A stretch of DNA of 64,000 nt from Burkholderiaceae bacterium (GCA_947448695.1 CANFOL010000001.1:1-64000); one strand, 5' to 3'; numbered from the stretch's first letter, positions 1 through 7,243 are shown. Numbers and translations are program-made. The notes: generated by a model from the sequence alone, not told the origin.

Positions 1-68
1 ATTTGACCGCGTTTTACCTGTTCGATTGAAAGATCGGGCAGACCTAAGATAGAATCTAAATGGGACAT
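1..68 (-). CDS. Partial N-terminus of a probable ISL3-like transposase
   Basis: Reading the minus strand from an ATG at 68-66, the frame stays open to the window edge and begins MSHLDSILGLPDLSIEQV. An AGAGG ribosome site lies about eight bases upstream of the ATG. The short N-terminus with a GLPDL-type segment is reminiscent of ISL3-family transposases, but only 22 residues are visible, so the family is a guess. A possible element terminus lies just outside it at about 121-150. That a minus-strand gene starts here is well supported; its identity is not. Confidence 0.5.
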   Translation of the reverse strand, partial: MSHLDSILGLPDLSIEQVKRGQ

Positions 69-150
69 TGGTATTACCTCTATTAAAAAAGTTCGTCGAA
101 AAAACTAGTTTAATAAATACCTTTGTCCCCCGTTTATGATGTAGAGCCCC
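1..150 (-). mobile_element. Candidate right end of an ISL3-like insertion sequence
   Basis: The minus strand read inward from about 150 begins GGGGCTCTACATCATAAACG, followed by a GGGGGACAAAGG stretch. ISL3-type ends commonly start with a GG(G)CTCT-like sequence. The end lies about 80 bp outside the start of the partial transposase-like frame, as expected for an insertion sequence. The other end and any 8-bp target duplication are outside the window, so this is an inference. Confidence 0.35.
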
Positions 151-187
151 ACCAATTCGACCACCAAAACAGGGACGAAATTAACTT

Positions 188-832
188 TTGAAAATTAAAA
201 CTACCCACTTTATCAAGTTAATTTTTTTTATGACGGTAGTTTTGTTTGTTTTTACATCTCAATCTGCAAGCACACCTATTCAGTTAACGGATGCAGTAGA
301 AAATTTAAAGAATTGGATCACTGAATCTGGTGATAATAAACAACTTCCTTTTATCATTGTTGATAAAAAAGCAGTAACAGTTTATGTATTTGAGCAGGAT
401 GGTAAAGTACTAGCAACTACTACCTCATTAATTGGTAGGACAGTTGGAGATGATAATGCCCCTGGAATTGGACAAAAAAGACTCGCTGATATAACTATCA
501 ATGAACGAACTACACCTGCTGGTCGATTCGAAGCATCGCTTGGCTTTAGTGAGGAAGGAAAAGAAATTCTTTGGATTGATTACGATTTAGACTTATCCTT
601 ACACTCAGTCGTTACTTCAAACCCTTCAGAACATCGATTACAACGTTTGAGAAGCTCTCATTTAGCAGACCATCGAATTACCTATGGCTGTGTTAACGTT
701 CCCGCACAATTTTATAAAGATTATATTCATATAATATTTGAGCATACCCATGGTATCGTCTACATCCTCCCTGAGGTTCATTCGGTTCTTCAAGTATTTG
801 GACCCCATGCTTCTAGTTACAGTAATCGTTAA
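188..832 (+). CDS. L,D-transpeptidase-like (YkuD-type) exported protein
   Basis: The 214-residue protein has an N-terminal hydrophobic segment (about residues 9-25) that looks like a signal peptide or anchor, then a YkuD-type domain. The probable catalytic block is HRITYGCVNVP, with Cys168, and His139 in the preceding LHS segment. This matches the H...S/Y-G-C layout of L,D-transpeptidases, although the usual arginine after the cysteine is replaced (GCVN). Family members make 3-3 crosslinks in peptidoglycan or attach proteins to it in the periplasm; the role here is inferred. The frame opens with TTG at 188 after an in-frame stop at 182-184, with AGGGA about 12 bases upstream. An internal ATG at residue 15 is an alternative but would cut the hydrophobic segment. 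The putative insertion-sequence end lies 40 bp upstream, so the native promoter may have been replaced. Confidence 0.7.
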   Translation: MKIKTTHFIKLIFFMTVVLFVFTSQSASTPIQLTDAVENLKNWITESGDNKQLPFIIVDKKAVTVYVFEQDGKVLATTTSLIGRTVGDDNAPGIGQKRLADITINERTTPAGRFEASLGFSEEGKEILWIDYDLDLSLHSVVTSNPSEHRLQRLRSSHLADHRITYGCVNVPAQFYKDYIHIIFEHTHGIVYILPEVHSVLQVFGPHASSYSNR

Positions 833-974
833 TCACGAGATTCTATATAAAATGAGCTAATATAATATTTAATTAAGCTTATGAAAAACATCTAATAAAT
901 AAATCCCCATAATTTTTTAAGTTAATGTGTGATAACAGACAGTGAAATTTCTTTAGATGACGCAGAGTGAGAAA

Positions 975-992
975 TAAGTCAATTTTGACTTA
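975..992. promoter_or_regulatory. 18-bp perfect palindrome upstream of the His/Ala-rich gene
   Basis: TAAGTCAATTTTGACTTA consists of 8-bp arms around a central TT, 38 bp upstream of the next start codon. A TAAAAT hexamer at 995-1000 could be a -10 element. Size and symmetry suit a dimeric regulator, and two Crp/Fnr-family genes follow downstream; the link to them is inference. Confidence 0.4.
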
Positions 993-1030
993 CGTAAAAT
1001 TATTCTCTCTTTTTAATCTAAGGAAATGAT

Positions 1031-1276
1031 ATGGCTCTCGAACAAAAATTAAATACCGCTGTTGCAACGGCAGTAAAAGATTCTCACGTGAAGGCTGCCG
1101 AACATACCGATGCCGCAGCAGCAGCCCACAAAGAAGCTATCAAACATATTGACTCTGGTCATCATATTGAAGCCGCTCATCATGCTGCAGTTGCTCATGG
1201 ACACATTGCACAAGCAACGAACCATAGTGAACAAGCTTTAGCGCACATTGCTAATGCTTCGTTAGTCAAGAAATAA
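1031..1276 (+). CDS. Small His/Ala-rich protein of unknown function
   Basis: The 81-residue protein starts at ATG 1031 behind an AAGGA ribosome site. It contains about a dozen histidines and is roughly one third alanine, with alternating HH, AAH and AHG patterns across residues 17-75. No signal peptide or membrane segment is visible, so it is probably cytoplasmic. The periodic Ala/His/Gln/Glu pattern suggests one or two long amphipathic helices and possible metal binding. I do not recognise a named family. The gene sits among other small stress-type genes (CsbD-like, DUF3309, glycine zipper), and a palindrome at 975-992 overlaps its likely promoter. The minus-strand frame over the same bases is a shadow. 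Confidence 0.65.
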   Translation: MALEQKLNTAVATAVKDSHVKAAEHTDAAAAAHKEAIKHIDSGHHIEAAHHAAVAHGHIAQATNHSEQALAHIANASLVKK

Positions 1277-1312
1277 ATTTCCAATTCTTTATACCTCTAA
1301 TGTTAGGGTTTT

Positions 1313-1447
1313 ATGGTGATCAAAGACCAAATAAAATCTCATACTATAGACGCTAAGGGAAAAGTAAAGGAAGTTGTTGGAAAATTTTTTGGAGATAAAA
1401 CTCCGGAATTTAAAGGAGTTATCGAAAAAAATGTTTGTAACATTTAA
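1313..1447 (+). CDS. Short CsbD-like protein, possibly C-terminally truncated
   Basis: A 44-residue frame starts at ATG 1313 and contains KSHTIDAKGKVKEVVGKFFG followed by a PEFKG segment. This matches the N-terminal and central part of CsbD-family stress proteins (K-x(6)-A-x-GKVKE-x-x-GK, then a second x-x-KG unit). Intact CsbD proteins are usually about 60-70 residues; this one stops after IEKNVCNI, so the last helix is missing and the gene may be a recent truncation. The ribosome site is weak. CsbD proteins are abundant in stressed or stationary cells, with unclear molecular function. The gene follows the His/Ala-rich gene by 36 bp and may be co-transcribed with it. Confidence 0.55.
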   Translation: MVIKDQIKSHTIDAKGKVKEVVGKFFGDKTPEFKGVIEKNVCNI

Positions 1448-1577
1448 TCAAAATTACCTGTATCAAAATGTGATAGGTAAAACCTTGTGTAATATTTTTA
1501 TATTATCAAGCCTAGGAATAAATTATTTTATTTCTGGGCTTACTTTTTTTGTTATTTATTGGCTCACTAAAGCATGA

Positions 1578-2246
1578 TTTTAGAGCTTTGATAATTTTAA
1601 TTAATTAAAAAATATTTATAAAATTTTTATCAAATGGAAAAAATATGGAATTAAATACTTGTGGTTTAAAAGATATTAGTAGACCCACTATTAAGCAGAT
1701 TTAGAGATGTGTGAGATTGGCTGAGTGTGTAAATAACAAAAATTGTCCTTATGATGATCACTTTAAGAGAAAATTTTTTACCGATCAACAGTTTTGGTCT
1801 CATCAAGTTACCTTTTAATATGATTTAACAAAAGATTAATTTTCTCTATCGATCAAGTTTCGAGATGTGAGATGAATATACGCCTATTAGTTTTAAAAAA
1901 TAATAGGCATACGCCAATCATTTTTTATCGTAAATAGAGCATGTTCCTAGCCAATTTTCATAGTCAATATTTGTAACCATACCGACGAGGAATTTAATTG
2001 CATCGATTTTTTCAATCCAATTCTCATCGCTAAATTAAAAAATGTGTGAAATAGCTATGCATAGAAGTGAATAATTAGACTATAAATTAGTAAACTATTT
2101 GTGTGTTCATCAATCCCACACATGAATTAAGTATTTAAAATGTACCTTACTGAAAAAATATAAGAGACGATTATTTGTGTTGGGGTTAAAACCCTAAAGT
2201 GAATTAATTAAGAGCTCGCATAAGTGTTGTTTTGGTAATGATTTTT
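1578..2246. other. Gene-poor stretch with decayed coding fragments
   Basis: No intact gene is visible. A plus-strand frame from ATG 1645 is interrupted by TAG at 1702-1704 and continues to a TAA at 1816-1818; it includes LAECVNNKNCPYDD and looks protein-like. A minus-strand fragment covers 1918-2034 and is listed separately. An inverted repeat with 8-bp arms lies at 1882-1889 and 1901-1908. The composition is very AT-rich. I see no RNA gene. Confidence 0.4.
1918..2034 (-). pseudogene. Coding-like remnant without a start codon
   Basis: The minus strand encodes 38 residues including ENWIEKIDAIKFLVGMVTNI and DYENWLG before a TGA at 1920-1918. The frame has a stop immediately upstream and no usable early start, so it appears to be the 3' remnant of a gene. 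The amphipathic, Trp-containing sequence looks more protein-like than random AT-rich DNA. The family is not recognised. Confidence 0.3.
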
Positions 2247-2278
2247 CTTCTATATGTACGGTAACGTACATATAGAAG
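2247..2278. terminator. Perfect 14-bp hairpin with GTAA loop
   Basis: CTTCTATATGTACG at 2247-2260 pairs perfectly with 2265-2278 around a GTAA tetraloop of the GNRA class, and CATTTTTAT follows. It could terminate transcription arriving from the left or act as a leader element or operator for the Crp/Fnr gene that starts 64 bp downstream. The stem is AT-rich for a terminator. Confidence 0.5.
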
Positions 2279-2342
2279 CATTTTTATAACTATATTGTGT
2301 GTTACTTCACTAATTACTAATAATTAGGATTAAAGTACCACC

Positions 2343-3062
2343 ATGGTAAACAAATTTATAAAAGATCATAATCTTCTGTTTCAGGCGATCCCCAATTCAG
2401 AATGGGAAATATTACTTCCACATATTGAAGAATTTGATCTCCCGCTTGGAAAAGTTTTATATGAGCCAGGTGTAAAAATAAGTCACGTTTATTTTCCATC
2501 ATCCGCCATCGTTTCTTTGTTGTATGCTTTAGAAAATGGATCTTCTGCTGAAATTGCAGTGGTGGGCAACGAAGGAGTAGTTGGGATCTCAATCTTTATG
2601 GGAGGGGAATCTACCTCTAGTAGAGGTGTAGTTAAAAGTGCTGGGAAAGGCTATCGCATCAAATCAAAAGTTTTACTCGAGGAATTTAATCAGTCTATCC
2701 CTTTAATGCACTTACTGCTGCGTTACACCCAAGCATTAATCACACAAATGTCTCAAACTGCTGTTTGTAATCGGCACCATACTCTTGATCAACAATTTTG
2801 TCGTTGGCTCCTATTAAGCTTAGATAGATTACAAAGTAATGAACTTTTAATGACACAAGAGTTGATTGCTAATATGCTTGGTGTTCGTAGAGAAGGAGTA
2901 ACTGAAGCCGCTTTAAAAGTTCAGAAAGCCAATCTCATCAAATATTCTCGAGGACATATTACCATTCTAGATCGAACAGGTTTAGAGAAAAGAACCTGCG
3001 AATGCTATCAGGTTGTGAAATCTGAATACGATCGTCTTTTACCAAATAAGATTGCCATTTAG
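2343..3062 (+). CDS. Crp/Fnr-family transcriptional regulator (first of a tandem pair)
   Basis: The 239-residue protein has an N-terminal cyclic-nucleotide-binding-type beta barrel (about residues 10-125) and a C-terminal Crp-type winged helix-turn-helix (about 165-212, with TQELIANMLGVRREGVTEAA as the recognition region). The N-terminal cysteines of Fnr and the cAMP-contact pattern of Crp are not evident, so the ligand is unknown. It ends with a CECY motif near residue 219 that its neighbour shares as CSCY. An AT-rich inverted repeat (CTAATTA-N4-TAATTAG, 2310-2327) lies just before the start and could allow autoregulation. The start at ATG 2343 has AGGA about 13 bases upstream, which is long but the best available. 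The gene probably acts on the surrounding stress genes; that is inference. Confidence 0.85.
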   Translation: MVNKFIKDHNLLFQAIPNSEWEILLPHIEEFDLPLGKVLYEPGVKISHVYFPSSAIVSLLYALENGSSAEIAVVGNEGVVGISIFMGGESTSSRGVVKSAGKGYRIKSKVLLEEFNQSIPLMHLLLRYTQALITQMSQTAVCNRHHTLDQQFCRWLLLSLDRLQSNELLMTQELIANMLGVRREGVTEAALKVQKANLIKYSRGHITILDRTGLEKRTCECYQVVKSEYDRLLPNKIAI

Positions 3063-3185
3063 TACGATAACCCACGGAGTTCTTCTAGTTTAAATTGCAT
3101 ACTCTAACTAGCATAATGATGAATTAAATTGTTAAAACCTTATTGCCTAAATATGGTTTAGGAATTTAACCGTGAGGCATAGCAA

Positions 3186-3872
3186 ATGAATAAGAATGCA
3201 CTGATTAATTTACTTCCAGAAAACGCTCAAGAAGATTTTTTTTCAAAAGCTCATCTAGTGGAGTTGAATTTATCCCAAGTTATTAATGAAGTTGACGCAC
3301 ACACTACACATATCTATTTTCCGAGAAATTGTTTTCTTTCTCTCACTCAGCGTATCGAAGGGTTCCCACTAATTGAAGTTGGGATGATTGGTAGAGAGGG
3401 TTTGTTAGGCTCTGAAATTATTCTTGGTGCTCGTAATAATTCCTTTGGAGCATTGGTCCAAGGTGCTGGATTTGCTTGGAAAATTGATTCCCAAGTTTTT
3501 TTAAGTCAAATTAATAAAAGTATAGAATTTCAAGAAATCATAAAAACTTATCTTGCAGTTCGAATGAGTCAACTCGGATTATCCATTGCATGTGAACATT
3601 TTCATGAGATTGGGCCACGATTAGCTAAGTGGTTATTAATGAGTCAAGATCGAGCCCAATCAGCCACTTTTTTTATGACACATGAGTTTATTTCTCTTAT
3701 GCTAGGTGTGCGAAGAGAAGGTGTTACTAGCGCGGCTGTAGATTTTAGGAGAAAGGATTTAATCGATTACCATCGTGGTGAAATGAAAATACTTAATCGT
3801 GTTGCTTTGAAAGCAGAAGCTTGTAGTTGTTATCAGCAAGATAGAAAAATTTACACTTCATTTATGCAGTAA
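3186..3872 (+). CDS. Crp/Fnr-family transcriptional regulator (second of a tandem pair)
   Basis: The 228-residue paralogue of the preceding gene shares its architecture: a barrel domain (about residues 5-120), a long dimer helix, and a Crp-type helix-turn-helix with THEFISLMLGVRREGVTSAA at about 163-182. The LGVRREGVT core is identical in both proteins, and both end with a C-x-C-Y motif. No Fnr-type N-terminal iron-sulfur cysteines are seen. A GTGAGG ribosome site precedes ATG 3186. A short inverted repeat, CCTAAA-N5-TTTAGG at 3146-3162, lies upstream and may be an operator. The 123-bp gap to the first regulator and this repeat suggest separate promoters. Divergence between the copies suggests an old duplication. 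Confidence 0.85.
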   Translation: MNKNALINLLPENAQEDFFSKAHLVELNLSQVINEVDAHTTHIYFPRNCFLSLTQRIEGFPLIEVGMIGREGLLGSEIILGARNNSFGALVQGAGFAWKIDSQVFLSQINKSIEFQEIIKTYLAVRMSQLGLSIACEHFHEIGPRLAKWLLMSQDRAQSATFFMTHEFISLMLGVRREGVTSAAVDFRRKDLIDYHRGEMKILNRVALKAEACSCYQQDRKIYTSFMQ

Positions 3873-3878
3873 ATCAAT

Positions 3879-4394
3879 TTAATTAAAGACCTTAAATTTA
3901 AGTTGAAATGATAAAGAGCCAGATACACGATTACCAATCGTTGGAATAATAATTATATTTAAGCCAAACCTTTCTCCTTCGATAGTTACGGTTGGTAATG
4001 CTGCAGGAAACCATCCCCCATTGTTATTGCTTTGATAACCGTTAAAGAATCCGGCTACTAAACCTATATTTGCTCGACCAATTGCAATGGGTTGCCAGTA
4101 AGCTCCAAGATAGTTTGATTGCTCGTAGTGACTGTTGCGAAATGTACCTACCGTTAGTGATGCTACTGATGAAAATTTATATTCACCACCAACACCATAA
4201 TTAAAACCATTGAAATCTTGGCTTTGATCAAAATGATATGACAAAAGACCTGGAGTTAACCAAAACTCACTTTTTTCTGTTGGGGTAATAATTTCAAATG
4301 GCCCATACGAATTTGCCATGCAATCGCTAATAGAAAAGAGGATCAGAAATTTACATAACAAGAGTGTAAAATTTTTTTTATTAATCATGTTCAC
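3879..4394 (-). CDS. Predicted small outer-membrane beta-barrel protein
   Basis: The 171-residue protein has an N-terminal hydrophobic signal (about residues 8-27, ending near CMANS). The rest is alternating aromatic/polar beta strands with turns such as DFNGFNYGVGGEYKF, HYEQSNYLGAYWQP and NNNGGWFP, and a C-terminal strand LSFQLKFKVF. The size fits an eight-stranded barrel of the PagP/OmpX scale. The histidine and serine of PagP are not clearly present, so no enzymatic role is claimed. It is transcribed toward the second Crp/Fnr gene, with stop codons 6 bp apart. Confidence 0.5.
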   Translation of the reverse strand: MNMINKKNFTLLLCKFLILFSISDCMANSYGPFEIITPTEKSEFWLTPGLLSYHFDQSQDFNGFNYGVGGEYKFSSVASLTVGTFRNSHYEQSNYLGAYWQPIAIGRANIGLVAGFFNGYQSNNNGGWFPAALPTVTIEGERFGLNIIIIPTIGNRVSGSLSFQLKFKVFN

Positions 4395-4475
4395 TTCATA
4401 CGGAAAATGTTGGTGCTGCCTGACATAGAAATTACGCCATAAAAAATCTAAAGTACCACATGGCGAACATACAAA

Positions 4476-4711
4476 TTACTGAGATGTGCCTGGCTCGAAG
4501 TATTGATTTTGCTTTTCAAATAACTTTATTTCCTCTTCTAATTCATCTTTGCGAATGCCATATGCTTCTTGAAGTTTTTCAGCTAATTTGAATCGTATAT
4601 CAAAAAATCATTTCTTATTGATTATTGGTTATCTTGCGCCATTGAATGCTCATCCTGCCTTGTAAATTGTGGCAAATTTTCATCAATGATATCCCAATCT
4701 ATATATTTTTT
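4476..4711 (-). pseudogene. Decayed CsbD-like gene
   Basis: On the minus strand, the frame ending with TAA at 4478-4476 encodes LAEKLQEAYGIRKDELEEEI and then KLFEKQN. This strongly resembles the C-terminal helix of CsbD proteins (QLxGKIQExYGxxKDExExxV). Upstream, in another frame, is IDWDIIDENLPQF, reminiscent of the CsbD N-terminal W-x-x-I-x-G-N-W-x-Q-F. Stop codons and at least one frameshift separate the two parts and there is no intact start, so I read this as a pseudogene. Confidence 0.4.
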
Positions 4712-4874
4712 TCCTCAGAAAGAGCATTCATCGTAACTCTTTAACCGTCTTCATTAAGTACGCTGTCGAACATAAAAAAAGATATTTATTATCAGCCATA
4801 TGTTTTGTTGTGCTCGGTCATGAAATCATTGAAAAGCAAATTAACTCAAAGTTATTTGATCAAAGGAAATTGAT

Positions 4875-5024
4875 GTGTTGGGAATTATCGTAGTAGTCCT
4901 TATATTGATAGTTTTAGGCGCCATTCCGACTTTGTCGCATAGTAGAAATTGGGGTTACGTACCGTGCGGAGGACTTGGTTTGATTGCATTCATCTTACTT
5001 ATTCTTCTAACTGGCAGAATGTAG
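4875..5024 (+). CDS. DUF3309-family small membrane protein
   Basis: A 49-residue frame starts at GTG 4875 with an AAAGGA ribosome site seven bases upstream. It consists of a hydrophobic helix (LGIIVVVLILIVLGAIPTL), the linker SHSRNWGYVPCGG, and a second hydrophobic helix ending LLTGRM. The GAxPTxxHSRxWGYxPxGG pattern is diagnostic of DUF3309, a two-helix inner-membrane micro-protein of unknown function common in Proteobacteria. A TTG codon directly follows the GTG and is a weaker alternative start. It stands alone, with an intrinsic terminator about 125 bp downstream. Confidence 0.8.
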   Translation: MLGIIVVVLILIVLGAIPTLSHSRNWGYVPCGGLGLIAFILLILLTGRM

Positions 5025-5147
5025 TTACTTGATGATAAAAATATCAATAAAATTGAATCAAACTATCTAATGATGTAAAACGGTTGGGGGTGTTTTATCA
5101 CTAAAAACTGGTACCATAAGCTCAGTGTAATTATTCAACTTATATTA

Positions 5148-5170
5148 TAAAAGGCCGTTACGGCCTTTTA
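5148..5170. terminator. Bidirectional intrinsic terminator
   Basis: TAAAAGGCCG and CGGCCTTTTA form a 10-bp perfect stem around TTA, with A-rich and T-rich flanks usable in both directions. It lies 3' of both the DUF3309 gene (plus) and the glycine-zipper gene (minus). Confidence 0.8.
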
Positions 5171-5199
5171 TTGATTGTGGTAAGACCAGTTAGTCTTGA

Positions 5200-5454
5200 T
5201 TATTTTGGTTTAGGTTGTGTTTTATTTTGGTTTTTTTCGTGCTGATCATAGATGTAGCCACCTACGGCGCCGACTGCGGCACCACCTGCAGCGCCCCATA
5301 AAAGTCCTCCACCAGTCAGCGCGCCAATACCTAAACCTGCTGCAGAGCCTATTGCAGCTCCTGATAACGTTCTTTGTTGGGTATCATTTAAATTTGCACA
5401 AGCAGATAAAGCTAGAATAATAGTTGTACTTAAAATAATCAGTGTCTTTTTCAT
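5200..5454 (-). CDS. Glycine-zipper lipoprotein
   Basis: The 84-residue protein has a lipoprotein signal with lipobox LSAC (cysteine near residue 18). A glycine-zipper segment follows, with GAAIGSAAGLGIGALTGGG and then GAAGGAAVGAVGGYIYD, which forms tightly packed membrane-associated helices. The charged tail is KNQNKTQPKPK. Such small outer-membrane lipoproteins (YmgG/OsmB-like) are often stress-induced and their precise role is unknown. It lies 12 bp downstream of the Rap1a/Tai-domain gene on the same strand, so the two form a likely operon ending at the 5148-5170 terminator. Confidence 0.75.
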   Translation of the reverse strand: MKKTLIILSTTIILALSACANLNDTQQRTLSGAAIGSAAGLGIGALTGGGLLWGAAGGAAVGAVGGYIYDQHEKNQNKTQPKPK

Positions 5455-5466
5455 GATGTATTCCTT

Positions 5467-5877
5467 TTATTTGGGGCGAATGATTTCTTTAATAGCATTA
5501 CCGGGGGAATTATTTGAAGATTCGCATGGAAATCGAACGGCTAAGAACCGCAATAACGTATCTGCAGCAGGAGCGGTGTTGTAAACCGAGTTTTGTTTTA
5601 CCCAATTGACAAACTGATTCATCACTTCGCGGCGAGAAGGGGCGGGCTGAATCACACAAACAAAATCTGGAGCTCCTCTTGGGTGTCGAGTTACTAAATA
5701 CGCGTCATAAACTCCTTGACCGTAAACATCACAGTAAATTTGTGGTTGCGGACTAGACTGATCGCCACATACGCCAACTAATTCCTGAGTGCTAATTGCT
5801 CTAAGCCCCTCCGGAGCCGCAATTGCAACTCCAGTACACACTATCGCTGATACAAAAAATAGTTTAATTTTTTTCAT
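5467..5877 (-). CDS. Rap1a/Tai-domain exported protein
   Basis: This 136-residue exported protein has a signal peptide (MKKIKLFFVSAIVCTGVAIAAP) and a mature domain with paired cysteines (VCGD, YCDVYGQGVYDAY, FVCVIQP) and a terminal FLAVRFPC motif. These match the Rap1a/Tai fold, named for immunity proteins of type VI effectors but also common in stand-alone periplasmic proteins. No type VI effector is adjacent, so an immunity role is unlikely to be the right reading here. I place the start at ATG 5877 with GAAGG six bases upstream; a TTG two codons earlier is possible. Confidence 0.65.
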   Translation of the reverse strand: MKKIKLFFVSAIVCTGVAIAAPEGLRAISTQELVGVCGDQSSPQPQIYCDVYGQGVYDAYLVTRHPRGAPDFVCVIQPAPSRREVMNQFVNWVKQNSVYNTAPAADTLLRFLAVRFPCESSNNSPGNAIKEIIRPK

Positions 5878-5883
5878 AGACAA

Positions 5884-6322
5884 CCTTCGCTTTCTTAAGT
5901 ATTGAACTAACTTAAAATTAGTCTAGAAATTTTCTATATTTTGGTCTGTCTGCTATCAGACATATGGTGCTTGAAAATAAATGCTTATTTAGAGTATTGA
6001 TATTGTCTGATCACAAATTTACTAACCATTTTGGAGCACTAAATTGATAGTGTATGTTTTTGTATTGCCATCATAAAAAATGTGAAAATTGTCGAATCAT
6101 AAACTTATGAACTAGAAAAAAATCTTTCATAATGAACCGGGTTTAGGTTCTTAAAAGAGAACTCTTTAATTGGGGTAATAAATTGTCCTAAGTTTCTGTC
6201 TAGGGCCATATGATATGGACTATCATTGTATAAATTATAAAATTAAATATTAAAGAGACTAGACTTAGAACTCTAGTTTTAAAAAGGTAGCATTTGATCA
6301 ATATGAACCCTAGGAATAGAAG
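5884..6322. other. Divergent intergenic region
   Basis: This 439-bp AT-rich spacer separates the minus-strand Rap1a/Tai operon from the plus-strand hydrolase gene and must hold both promoters. Short inverted repeats occur at 5947-5962 (TGTCTG-N4-CAGACA) and 6258-6277 (ACTAGA-N8-TCTAGT); the second lies 45 bp before the hydrolase start and is a candidate operator. No coding frame is convincing. Confidence 0.4.
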
Positions 6323-7192
6323 ATGAAACTTGGTTGTTACAGTAATGGAAAACTTGCGTTAATTGAAGGCCAAACGGTATATTCTTTAGATAAAGTAATG
6401 CACTCATTGGGTATTTCTACAATGGAAGATCTGATTAAATATTGCGCATCTCATCCCGGTGCGCTGCATGAAATTGAATCTGGCAGAGGTGGAGCTCACA
6501 ATGTCAATGAGATTCGTTTAGAGTCGCCACTTTTAAATCCTCCTGCGATATGGGCGGCAGCATCTAACTACAAAGCACACCAAGAAGAAATGATCGGGCG
6601 CGTTGGTTCAGTAGTTCGCTCAAATTTGACTCAAGATGAATTAATGGCAGAGATTTTTCTGAAACCTAATTCATCAATCACGGGACCTGGTGGGCCGATC
6701 ATATTGCCTAAAATATCTAAGCATGTTGATTTTGAATGTGAGTTGGCTGCAGTGATTGGTAAAACAGCAAAAAATGTATCGAAAGAAAATGCCTTAGATT
6801 ATGTTTTCGGATACACGATGTGTTGGGATATTAGCATCCGTGATCCTTGGGGCATTGGTCGTCAAAACACCAGAAATATTCGTAAAGGATTTGATACTTT
6901 TTGTGCATTAGGACCTTGGATTGTTACCAAAGATGAAATCAAGGACCCACATGTTTTACATCTTACTGTTGAGCAAAATGGAAAAACTGTCATGACTGCT
7001 AATACTGCTGACATGATTAATAATCTGTCTGATTTGATTCGTTTTTTATCTGAAGTTTCTACACTAAAACCAGGAACTATCATTACAACAGGAACACCCG
7101 CTGGAGTATCTAGACTTGAACATGGAGATCATTTAAAAGGCGTGATGGACGGTATTGGTTCTATGGAATTACAAGTCGTCAACGAGATATAA
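6323..7192 (+). CDS. Fumarylacetoacetate hydrolase (FAH) family protein
   Basis: The 289-residue protein has the FAH fold: a variable N-terminal part (1-70), then the catalytic region with NYKAHQEEM, EIFLKPNSSI, and the metal-binding acids in DFECELAAVIG and MCWDISIRD. Family members hydrolyse C-C bonds of acylpyruvates or decarboxylate ring-cleavage products such as oxalocrotonate; they act in the cytoplasm with Mg or Mn. The start at ATG 6323 has AGGAA about seven bases upstream. It is monocistronic and converges with the gltL gene. Its place beside two molybdenum hydroxylase operons suggests the lower part of an aromatic pathway, which is inference; the exact substrate is not determinable. 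Confidence 0.85.
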   Translation: MKLGCYSNGKLALIEGQTVYSLDKVMHSLGISTMEDLIKYCASHPGALHEIESGRGGAHNVNEIRLESPLLNPPAIWAAASNYKAHQEEMIGRVGSVVRSNLTQDELMAEIFLKPNSSITGPGGPIILPKISKHVDFECELAAVIGKTAKNVSKENALDYVFGYTMCWDISIRDPWGIGRQNTRNIRKGFDTFCALGPWIVTKDEIKDPHVLHLTVEQNGKTVMTANTADMINNLSDLIRFLSEVSTLKPGTIITTGTPAGVSRLEHGDHLKGVMDGIGSMELQVVNEI

Positions 7193-7243
7193 GATTTTAA
7201 GTTCACAATGAAGAGCTGAGTTCAGATTAGAACTTTAGAGTAC

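Noticed and set aside
1374..1577. 67-residue plus-strand frame overlapping the CsbD-like gene
   Set aside because: It overlaps the CsbD-like frame in another phase, lacks a ribosome site and has AT-rich low-complexity composition; a shadow.
3879..4394. PagP lipid A palmitoyltransferase
   Set aside because: Size and barrel-like strands fit, but the catalytic His/Ser pattern of PagP could not be found, so only a beta-barrel is claimed.
5467..5877. Type VI secretion immunity gene
   Set aside because: The Rap1a/Tai domain is there, but no effector or secretion gene is adjacent, and the domain is common in ordinary exported proteins.
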